Shown: in pieces, positions 7,225-13,168 of the stretch
How the letters are laid out: every line of letters begins with the position of its first letter
Position numbering within the stretch: position 1 is the first letter of the stretch
Origin: Hydrogenothermaceae bacterium
Lineage (GTDB): Bacteria > Aquificota > Aquificia > Aquificales > Hydrogenothermaceae
DNA: 13,168 bases
Direction: 5' to 3'
Assembly (NCBI GenBank): GCA_026984355.1
Contig: JALSSG010000125.1
Coordinates: 1-13,168 of the forward strand
Notes under the pieces: model-generated
Databases searched by the model: none
Told to the model about the DNA's origin: nothing
What the model saw: only the letters and a program-made list of their open reading frames with translations
Translations under genes and position numbers: made by a program

Positions 7225-7754
7225 TACATCTGTACCGTTTCTATATTTTTAATTGAAATATCAATATTTAGCTCTTTTTTTAGATTTTCTAAATCACTTT
7301 CAAGCTCGGAAATTTCAACATTTTCAGGAACTTCTGCTTCTATAATCATAACATACAGGTCTTTTGTCTTTTCTGTTCTAAGGTCTGATATGTTTATGTT
7401 TTTATCTGATAGAAGCTTTGCAACATTAAAAACTATACCTGGTTTATCAGCACCGTAAACAACAATGTTTATTAATTTCTTTGGTTTTTCTTTTTCTTCT
7501 TTAAGTTCTTTTGGTAGCCTTTTTACAGTTATAGAAAGTCCAAGAGAAGAGGCTATCTGGCTTAACTCTCTTTTTAAGTCTTCTTTTTTTGTTATATCAT
7601 CTGTTTCAACGATAAGCATGATTGTAAACTCATTACCTAACCTTGTCATTGCAGAATCTTCAATATTAAAACCGTGTCTATATAGTACTTCACTTACAGC
7701 TTTAACAATTCCTGGTTTGTCTTCTCCTGAAGCTGTAATTAAAAAACGTTTCAT
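7224..7754 (-). CDS. Tandem ACT-domain regulatory protein, GcvR-like
   Basis: A 176-residue protein made of two ACT domains, about 3-82 and 94-172, joined by a Lys/Glu-rich linker. Each starts with the same pattern: FLITASGEDKPGIV and INIVVYGADKPGIV, with the DKPGI turn (12-16 and 103-107) that usually forms the amino-acid-binding loop between domains. No DNA-binding, kinase or catalytic domain is present. The architecture is that of the glycine cleavage system repressor GcvR and related stand-alone ACT proteins, which act through other proteins. Immediate linkage to gcvH fits a glycine- or serine-sensing role, but this is inference. The ATG overlaps the gcvH stop by 4 bases (ATGA). Its ribosome binding site (GAGG, 7765-7762, 7 bases from the ATG) lies inside the codons for the gcvH Glu tail. 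Confidence 0.88.
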   Translation of the reverse strand: MKRFLITASGEDKPGIVKAVSEVLYRHGFNIEDSAMTRLGNEFTIMLIVETDDITKKEDLKRELSQIASSLGLSITVKRLPKELKEEKEKPKKLINIVVYGADKPGIVFNVAKLLSDKNINISDLRTEKTKDLYVMIIEAEVPENVEISELESDLENLKKELNIDISIKNIETVQM

Positions 7755-8164
7755 TCCTCTTCCTCTGCAAGTAGTTCATCTAAGTAAGCCTGATAGTCTT
7801 CTGAAGTCATAAGGTCTTCTACTTCTGTAGGGTCTGACATCTGCATTTCATAAATCCACCCATCTCCATAAGGGTCTGTATTTATCAGACTTGGGTCATC
7901 TTTCAAATCTTCATTAATAGATGTTATTTTTCCTGTAAGTGGTGAGAATACATCAACTACAGCTTTTATTGATTCTACAGATGCTACTTTTTCTCCTGAC
8001 TCTACTTCTTTTTCTACTTCAGGTAGTTCTACAAAAACAACATCTCCAAGCTGTGCCTGTCCATAGTCAGATATGCCTATAACAGCTGTATTTTCATCTA
8101 TTTTTACCCATAGGTGGTCTTTGGTGTAATAAAGTCCCTGTTCTACTTTGTACTGGTCTTGCAT
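7751..8164 (-). CDS. gcvH: Glycine cleavage system H protein (lipoyl carrier)
   Basis: A 137-residue lipoyl-domain protein that shuttles the aminomethyl intermediate between the P, T and L proteins of the glycine cleavage complex. The lipoylated lysine is Lys67 in SVESIKAVVDVFSPLTG, the GcvH signature. The N-terminal YTKDHLWVK and the C-terminal NTDPYGDGWIYEM segments also match. Length is slightly above the usual 125-130 because of an acidic tail ending LLAEEEE. No gcvT, gcvP or lipoate ligase gene is nearby. Aquificota can carry several GcvH-like proteins, including carriers for sulfur oxidation, so this copy's partner complex is open, although its motifs are ordinary GcvH. A strong GAGGGG lies 5 bases before the ATG. 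It heads the overlapping set gcvH-ACT-def. Confidence 0.94.
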   Translation of the reverse strand: MQDQYKVEQGLYYTKDHLWVKIDENTAVIGISDYGQAQLGDVVFVELPEVEKEVESGEKVASVESIKAVVDVFSPLTGKITSINEDLKDDPSLINTDPYGDGWIYEMQMSDPTEVEDLMTSEDYQAYLDELLAEEEE

Positions 8165-8207
8165 AACTTCCCCTCGTTAAGTATTTAATTTAATTAAAAT
8201 CAAATAA

Positions 8208-8213
8208 ATTATA
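8208..8213 (-). promoter_or_regulatory. Candidate -10 element upstream of gcvH
   Basis: The 74-base gap between smc and gcvH (8165-8238) is nearly pure A+T and contains a perfect TATAAT on the minus strand (8213-8208). Initiation near 8201 would give a leader of about 36 bases ending in the GAGGGG site. No good -35 element stands at 16-18 bases upstream, and random occurrence in AT-rich DNA is possible. Confidence 0.3.
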
Positions 8214-8238
8214 TATTATTTTTTACAGAACCACTAAA

Positions 8239-11200
8239 TTATGTTGTTATCAACTCCTGCGATTTTAAAGCTGATATATCAAGAGTATATATACTTGATA
8301 TTCCTTCTCTTGCTGTAACTCCTATTAATCTATCAGCAAATCCAGCCATAGTATCTCTAAGAGTTACAACTATAAATTGAGCTTCTTTTGAAAGCTCTTT
8401 CATAAGTTCTGCTATTTTTCTTGCATTAGCATCATCTAAATGTGCATCTACCTCGTCAAAATAGTAAAATGGTGCTGGTCTATACTGCTGTACCGCAAAT
8501 AAAAATGCAAGTGCTGTAAGGGTCTTTTCTCCACCTGACATAATTTCAAGTCTTTTTACATCTTTTCCTCTTGGTTTTGCTTTTAGGAAAACTCCAGCTT
8601 CAAGAGGATTGTCTGGGTTCTCAAGCTCTAAGTAAGCCTTTCCTCCTGGTGAAAGTCTTTTAAAGATTTTTCCTAAATTTTTATTTATTTCGTTATAAAC
8701 TTCCATAAAAGCTTTTATTTTCTTATCTTCTAACTGTTGAATAAGTTCTTCTATAGATTTTTTCTCTTCTACTAAGGTGCTGACTTTTTGATTTAGGTCA
8801 TTATATCTTTCAAGGGTCTCCTTGTAGTCTTCTAAGGCTCTCTGGTTGACTGCTCCTATATTTTTTCTTATCTCTTCAAGCTCTTTTAATTCTTTCTCCA
8901 GTAAGTTTAGGTCTCCTTCTTCTGCTTCTCCTGAATATTCAGCTAACAATTCTTGTATAGATACGTTTATATCTTCTATCTTTTGTTCTAATTTACCTTT
9001 TTCTTCAAGAATATAAGTTATTTCCTTGGTATAGTATTCTTCTTTTCTTCTTAAAGATTTTGCCTGTTCTCTTAAATCCTCTATCTGACTTAATATATTG
9101 TCTCTTTCTTTTTCTTTATCTTTTAAGTCTTTCCATAGATTAGATACTTCTTTACTTAACTGCTGAATTTTTTCTGTTATATCTTTTATCTGATGTTTTT
9201 CGTTTTTTATCTGGTCTTCTATTTTCAGCTTTTCAGTTTCTATCTGAAATATTCTAACCTTCAAATTATTTTCCACTTTGTCTTTTAGATTTTCTATCTG
9301 ATTTTCAATAGATATTTTTTGTTCTCTAAGTTTATATACTAAATTTGTAGCTTCTTCCCATTCCTTTCTAAGCTGATGTAAACCTTCACTTTCCATTTTC
9401 TTAAGTATTTTTTCTTTTTCTTCTTTTACCTGATTTAGACTTAATTTAAGCTGAGATATTTCTTTGTTTAGTTTGTCTAATTGATTTTCATATTCAAACT
9501 GTTTCTTTTTAATATTCACAAGTTCATTTTCAATGACGTTTATTTTATTACTTATAGTAAGGATATTTTCATTTATCTCTTTTCTTCTTTGATTTATATT
9601 TTGTTCTTCTGTTTGTAGTTTATAAATTTCTTTGTCTTTTTGAATAAGCATATTTTGTATTTTTTGAAGCTCTTCTTCTATAACATCTTCTTCCTTTTTT
9701 AACCTATCATCTTCCTCTTCTAATTTTTCTTTCTCTTTCTCTAATGTTCCTCTTCCTAAAAGATTTCCTGACTGCTTTTCCAAGCCACCTGATATTATTC
9801 CAGATTTTTCAAAAAGTTCACCTTCTATTGTTACCATTCTGAATGTTCCAATACCAACAGACCTTGCTGTATCAAAATCTTCTACCAAAACTGTATCACC
9901 AAAAACAAATTTAACCGCTTTTTCTATTTTTGTATCATACTCTATAAAATCAACTATGTATCCTTTTATACCTTTATACCTTGGAAGCATAGGAAGGTTT
10001 TGAATTCTTACTCTATTTAATGGAATAAATGTTGCTCTTCCTGCTTTGTTCTGTTTTAGTATTCTTATACACTCCTGTGCTACTTTATCATCTTCTACTA
10101 CTATATGTTTTAGTCTTCCTCCTCCAGCTGTCTCAACAGCTAAGGAAAATTCTGCATCTTTCAAAGATATTAAATCTGCTACCTGACCATATACTCCTGG
10201 CACATCTTTTAAAAGCTGTATAGCTTTATCTTCTCTGATTTGAGAAAGCGATGCTAACACCTGGGCAAGTCTTTTAAATATCTCTTCTTTTCTTTCTCTA
10301 ATGGTTTTTAGTCTTTTTTCTAATGTTTCTTTTCTAACTTTCAATCTGTTTATATCACTTTTTATTGTGTTTAGCTTTTTTTGATAGGTATCTGTATAAG
10401 AGCCTACATTTTTTTGAGATTCTTTTAGTTTCTCAAGTTGCTGGTTTAATTCTTGCAGAGTCGTAGAATACTGGCTGTAATTTTCCTCAAGTTTCTTTAA
10501 TTGGAATTGCTTTTCTAATCTTTCTTTCTCTAATAGAGAAAGTTTTTCTTGCAGCTGCTTTTCTTCTTTTTCTACTTTTCCTAAGTCAAGTTTTGCTTTT
10601 TGACCACCTATCTCTATCTGATGTAATTTTTTGTTTTTTTCTTCTAAATTTTTTTCTGCTTTTTCAAGCTCTTTTTGAATTTCTGGTAAGGTTTCTTTTA
10701 GCTTTTTTATCTGGTTTTCTATAGATAATATCTCTTTTATTTTTTCATCTTTTTCTTTTTGAAGTTGAATGAGTTTTTCTTCCAGCTGTTTTATACTGGC
10801 TTCTAACTCTTTTTTCTTTTCGTTTAAAGAACCTATCTGAGCTGTAATTGTTCCTTCTTTTTCTTTTATAGGAAGTAAGGATTCCTGTATTTTGTTTAAC
10901 TGGTCTTCTAACTGTTTTATCTTTGAGAAAATCTCTTTTTGTTTTTGAGTTGTAAATTCTCTTTCTTCTTCTAATGTTTTTAGTTTTTCTTCTATCTGGT
11001 TTAGTAAGTTTAGACTTTCTTCTTTATTTTTTTCTAGAGTATAGAGTTTTACAGCATTTATTTTATCTTTTATAAATTTAATTTTTTCTTCTATCTGTGC
11101 AGCTTTTTCAGCGTTTTCTTTTTCTTTTTCAAGTCTTTGGAGATTATGTTTTACTTCTTTTAAAACCATTTTTGCGGCGTTTAGCTTTTCTTCTGTTTCT

Positions 11201-11748
11201 TCAAGGTCTTTTAACGCTTTTTGCTTTTTTTCTTCATATTCTGTTATTCCTGCTATATCACTTATAATATCTCTTCTTTCAGAAGGGGTCATTTTTATAA
11301 ATTTGAATATATCTCCCTGTGTTACTATGTTATATCCCTGTTTAGGAATTCCTGCATAGGATAAAAGCTCTTCTACCTCATACTGTTTGACTACACGACC
11401 GTTTATCTTATAAGTAGAACGTCCATTATGCTCTATTTTTCTGTAAATAGATACTTCTTCATCGTTTAAAGGGAAAGCTCCAAGATTTTTAAAGACTACT
11501 TCTACTTCTGCATATTCTGCAGATTTTCCCTTTGATGAAAAAATAAGGTCTGAAAGTTTTACAGCTCTCATAGATTTTGCTGTTGCAAGACCAAGTGCAA
11601 AGATAATTGCATCTCCTATATTACTTTTTCCAGACCCATTAGGTCCCACTATTGCTGTAAAACCTTCTCCTAAAGGTATAGTTAGCTTTCTTTCTCCATA
11701 GGATTTAAATGCATAAACATTAATTTTGTCTATATATGCTTTTTCCAT
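8239..11748 (-). CDS. smc: Chromosome segregation ATPase SMC, archaeal-type
   Basis: A 1169-residue SMC protein, a normal full length, forming the V-shaped dimer that compacts and helps separate chromosomes. The N-terminal head has Walker A GPNGSGKS (35-42) and Gln144 of the Q-loop. Long Lys/Glu/Gln coiled coil follows (about 170-505), then the hinge (about 515-668, with GGG at 542-544), a returning coil (about 670-1010), and the C-terminal head with signature SGGEKT (1071-1076), Walker B FYYFDE with Asp1098/Glu1099, and D-loop LDDAN (1104-1108). The stretches GYNIVTQGDIFKFIKM (138-153) and IVVTLRD/IGVTAREGISS match, as I remember them, archaeal SMC such as that of Pyrococcus rather than typical bacterial SMC. 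No Shine-Dalgarno precedes the ATG; an in-frame stop upstream and no other start make it the only choice. scpA and scpB are not in the window. It lies 43 bases after fabI. Confidence 0.97.
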   Translation of the reverse strand: MEKAYIDKINVYAFKSYGERKLTIPLGEGFTAIVGPNGSGKSNIGDAIIFALGLATAKSMRAVKLSDLIFSSKGKSAEYAEVEVVFKNLGAFPLNDEEVSIYRKIEHNGRSTYKINGRVVKQYEVEELLSYAGIPKQGYNIVTQGDIFKFIKMTPSERRDIISDIAGITEYEEKKQKALKDLEETEEKLNAAKMVLKEVKHNLQRLEKEKENAEKAAQIEEKIKFIKDKINAVKLYTLEKNKEESLNLLNQIEEKLKTLEEEREFTTQKQKEIFSKIKQLEDQLNKIQESLLPIKEKEGTITAQIGSLNEKKKELEASIKQLEEKLIQLQKEKDEKIKEILSIENQIKKLKETLPEIQKELEKAEKNLEEKNKKLHQIEIGGQKAKLDLGKVEKEEKQLQEKLSLLEKERLEKQFQLKKLEENYSQYSTTLQELNQQLEKLKESQKNVGSYTDTYQKKLNTIKSDINRLKVRKETLEKRLKTIRERKEEIFKRLAQVLASLSQIREDKAIQLLKDVPGVYGQVADLISLKDAEFSLAVETAGGGRLKHIVVEDDKVAQECIRILKQNKAGRATFIPLNRVRIQNLPMLPRYKGIKGYIVDFIEYDTKIEKAVKFVFGDTVLVEDFDTARSVGIGTFRMVTIEGELFEKSGIISGGLEKQSGNLLGRGTLEKEKEKLEEEDDRLKKEEDVIEEELQKIQNMLIQKDKEIYKLQTEEQNINQRRKEINENILTISNKINVIENELVNIKKKQFEYENQLDKLNKEISQLKLSLNQVKEEKEKILKKMESEGLHQLRKEWEEATNLVYKLREQKISIENQIENLKDKVENNLKVRIFQIETEKLKIEDQIKNEKHQIKDITEKIQQLSKEVSNLWKDLKDKEKERDNILSQIEDLREQAKSLRRKEEYYTKEITYILEEKGKLEQKIEDINVSIQELLAEYSGEAEEGDLNLLEKELKELEEIRKNIGAVNQRALEDYKETLERYNDLNQKVSTLVEEKKSIEELIQQLEDKKIKAFMEVYNEINKNLGKIFKRLSPGGKAYLELENPDNPLEAGVFLKAKPRGKDVKRLEIMSGGEKTLTALAFLFAVQQYRPAPFYYFDEVDAHLDDANARKIAELMKELSKEAQFIVVTLRDTMAGFADRLIGVTAREGISSIYTLDISALKSQELITT

Positions 11749-11791
11749 GACGTTTAAACTGTTTAGATATTTTTATAGTTTTCGTAAAAAT

Positions 11792-12562
11792 TTACATTCC
11801 TATTATATGATATCCAGCATCAACATGTAAGATTTCTCCTGTTATACCTGCTCCTAAATCACTACACAGGAACAAGGCAGCTCTACCAACCTCTTCTATA
11901 GAAACTGTTTTCTTTAGTGGTGCTTTTTCTTCAGCTATTTTTTGGATTTCTGAAAATCTGGCTATTCCTGATGCAGCAAGGGTTTTTATTGGACCTGCTG
12001 ATATAGCATTTACTCTAATTTTTTTTATTTCTCCTAAGTCTCTTGCAAGGTATTTAACACTTGCTTCTAATGCAGCTTTAGCAACTCCCATAACATTATA
12101 GTTATATATTACTTTTTCAGCACCGTAATATGATAGGGTTAACAAAGAGCCACCTTCATTTAATATAGGCAGGAATTCTCTTGCAATTGCTGTAAATGAA
12201 TAAACACTTATATCCATAGCCTGTAAAAAAGACTGTCTATCTACTTTGTAGTAATAATCTCTAAGATACTCTTTATTAGCATATGCTATTGAGTGAACAA
12301 TAATATCAACTTCTCCCCATATTTGTTTTACTTTTTCTACAAAATTTGTAATTTCCTCATCTGAAGATACATCTAATTTTTCAAATATTTGAGCATTAAA
12401 TTCATCGGCTATAGGTTGTAGTTTTTTTTGAAATTTTTCATTTAGATAGTTCATTCCTATTTTTGCACCTTCCTGATAGAAAGCTTTTGCAATACCGTAG
12501 GCTATACTTCTATTATTTGCTATTCCAAGTACAATAGCTTTTTTTCCTTCTAATATTCCCAT
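11792..12562 (-). CDS. fabI: Enoyl-[acyl-carrier-protein] reductase (NADH), FabI
   Basis: A 256-residue divergent short-chain dehydrogenase that performs the last reduction of each fatty-acid elongation cycle (trans-2-enoyl-ACP to acyl-ACP). The nucleotide-binding start is IVLGIANNRSIAYGIA (10-25). FabI places its catalytic residues as Y-x6-Y-x6-K; the Tyr155 and Lys162 pair lies in NYNVMGVAK, and Tyr145 in LSYYGAEK is the additional family tyrosine. SAGPIKTLAASGI (188-200) is the substrate-loop region. Length matches the family (about 255-262). Position 93, glycine in E. coli FabI, is alanine here, as in many Gram-positive enzymes. AAAGGAG stands 5 bases before the ATG. It may share a transcript with the smc gene 43 bases downstream. 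Confidence 0.96.
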   Translation of the reverse strand: MGILEGKKAIVLGIANNRSIAYGIAKAFYQEGAKIGMNYLNEKFQKKLQPIADEFNAQIFEKLDVSSDEEITNFVEKVKQIWGEVDIIVHSIAYANKEYLRDYYYKVDRQSFLQAMDISVYSFTAIAREFLPILNEGGSLLTLSYYGAEKVIYNYNVMGVAKAALEASVKYLARDLGEIKKIRVNAISAGPIKTLAASGIARFSEIQKIAEEKAPLKKTVSIEEVGRAALFLCSDLGAGITGEILHVDAGYHIIGM

Positions 12563-12589
12563 CTTTTCTCCTTTGTGTTTTTTCTTTTA

Positions 12590-12618
12590 ATCTTAAGTTT
12601 TTTAACTTTTAGTTTCAA
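12590..12618 (-). promoter_or_regulatory. Candidate promoter for fabI (and perhaps smc)
   Basis: On the minus strand, TTGAAA (12618-12613) is followed after exactly 17 bases by TAAGAT (12595-12590). Initiation near 12583 gives a leader of about 20 bases containing the AAAGGAG site of fabI. It begins just past the stop of the sugar dehydrogenase gene, which would make fabI independent of the polysaccharide gene. Confidence 0.4.
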
Positions 12619-12619
12619 T

Positions 12620-13168
12620 TTATAGTCTCCAGTATAAAAATCCTTCTTTTTCTGCCTTTTTTCTATCATATAGACCTTTTATATCTATAAGTATAGGAAC
12701 TGGCTCTTTTGAGAGTTGTTTAAATTTCTTAAAGTCAAGTTCTTGCATAAATACTCCGTGTCTGACAGCAACGATAATTGCATCATAAGGTGCTTTTGAT
12801 TCAATAGATTCAAGAAGGTCTATATCATATTCATGTTTTACTTCTTCTGGATAAGCATAAGGGTCATATATATATGTATCTACACCATATTCTAAAAGTT
12901 CGTGATAAACATCTATCACTTTTGTATTTCTTACATCACTTATGTTTTCTTTAAAGGTAATCCCAAGAATTAATACTTTTGTACCTTTTACTGCTTTTCC
13001 TGCTTTTATCATCATTTTTACTGTATTTTCTGCAACAAATTTGCCCATGTTATCATTTATCCTTCTTCCTGCAAGTATTACTTCTGGGTGATGTCCGATA
13101 GCTTCTGCTTTAAAGGTAAGATAATAAGGGTCTACTCCAATACAATGGCCTCCTACAAGTCCAGGTTC
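12620..13168 (-). CDS. UDP-sugar 6-dehydrogenase, C-terminal part (WbpA/TviB-like; runs off the window)
   Basis: The frame is open from the right edge to a TAA at 12622-12620, giving 182 residues of an enzyme normally about 420-440 long; the N-terminal NAD-binding domain is outside the window. The first visible residues are EPGLVGGHCIGVDPYYLTFK, which contain the active-site cysteine (9th visible residue) that forms the thiohemiacetal during two-step oxidation of a UDP-hexose to a uronate. The C-terminal UDP-binding domain follows: VLILGITFKENISDVRNTKV, then a Rossmann-like region with YDPYA. The ITFKENISDxRNTKV form and the HHPEVILAGRRIND stretch fit the UDP-N-acetylhexosamine dehydrogenase group (WbpA, WbpO, TviB) better than UDP-glucose dehydrogenase, but this subfamily call is tentative. 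Such enzymes supply uronic acids for surface polysaccharide. A Met at 13048 is internal, not the start. Confidence 0.9.
   Translation of the reverse strand, partial: EPGLVGGHCIGVDPYYLTFKAEAIGHHPEVILAGRRINDNMGKFVAENTVKMMIKAGKAVKGTKVLILGITFKENISDVRNTKVIDVYHELLEYGVDTYIYDPYAYPEEVKHEYDIDLLESIESKAPYDAIIVAVRHGVFMQELDFKKFKQLSKEPVPILIDIKGLYDRKKAEKEGFLYWRL

Noticed and set aside
7465..7812. Plus-strand open frame of 115 codons across the ACT gene and the gcvH end
   Set aside because: Composition is a Ser/Phe/Leu-rich mirror of the Lys/Glu-rich ACT protein on the other strand; no motif or ribosome binding site supports it.
8176..8238. Very AT-rich block upstream of gcvH as a possible replication origin
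   Set aside because: No DnaA-box-like repeats or iterons are seen; at about 60 bases it is explained by an intergenic promoter region.
8700..11200. Highly repetitive-looking purine/pyrimidine-biased DNA in the smc gene
   Set aside because: The bias comes from Lys/Glu/Gln/Leu codons of the coiled coil; there is no periodic DNA repeat.
12280..12290. FabI alanine at residue 93 as a triclosan-resistance mark
   Set aside because: Changes at the equivalent E. coli glycine reduce triclosan binding, but many natural FabI enzymes carry alanine there and remain sensitive, so nothing can be concluded.
12596..12612. AAGTT-AAAA-AACTT inverted repeat between the sugar dehydrogenase and fabI
   Set aside because: Only a 5-base all-but-one A/T stem, and it lies inside the spacer of the better-supported fabI promoter; not convincing as a terminator or operator.

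Overview
The window is a gene-dense, AT-rich stretch of bacterial chromosome. Almost every arginine codon is AGA or AGG and glycine is mostly GGA. These traits, together with an SMC protein whose ATPase head reads like an archaeal one, point to the Aquificota, probably a Sulfurihydrogenibium- or Persephonella-like member of the Hydrogenothermaceae. That placement is inferred from remembered family patterns, not from a database search. No tRNA, rRNA, CRISPR array, insertion sequence or other mobile element is visible, and no gene-free stretch exceeds about 75 bases.

Layout, left to right. (1) Bases 1-190, minus strand: the N-terminus of an exported protein, cut by the window edge, with its own candidate promoter. 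(2) Bases 255-4770, minus strand, transcribed right to left: der, a SAM-dependent methyltransferase, typA and a HAD phosphatase. Gaps are 1 to 9 bases, so this is one operon built around two ribosome-associated GTPases. (3) Bases 4823-6711, plus strand, divergent from der: a small exported beta-sandwich-like protein overlapping murJ, the lipid II flippase. (4) Bases 6715-8164, minus strand and convergent with murJ: gcvH, a double-ACT-domain protein and def, all overlapping by 1 to 4 bases. (5) Bases 8239-11748, minus strand: smc. (6) Bases 11792-12562, minus strand: fabI. (7) Bases 12620-13168, minus strand: the C-terminal part of a UDP-sugar 6-dehydrogenase, cut by the window edge.

Most genes are core housekeeping functions: ribosome assembly and stress GTPases, N-terminal methionine deformylation, glycine/one-carbon metabolism, fatty-acid elongation, peptidoglycan precursor export, nucleotide-sugar oxidation for surface polysaccharide, and chromosome organisation. 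The less ordinary points are the archaeal-type SMC, the compact gcvH-ACT-def cassette in which the acidic tail of GcvH also encodes the next gene's ribosome binding site, the exported protein translationally coupled to MurJ, and an unassigned methyltransferase between two translation GTPases. I see no clearly new defence or mobile system here.
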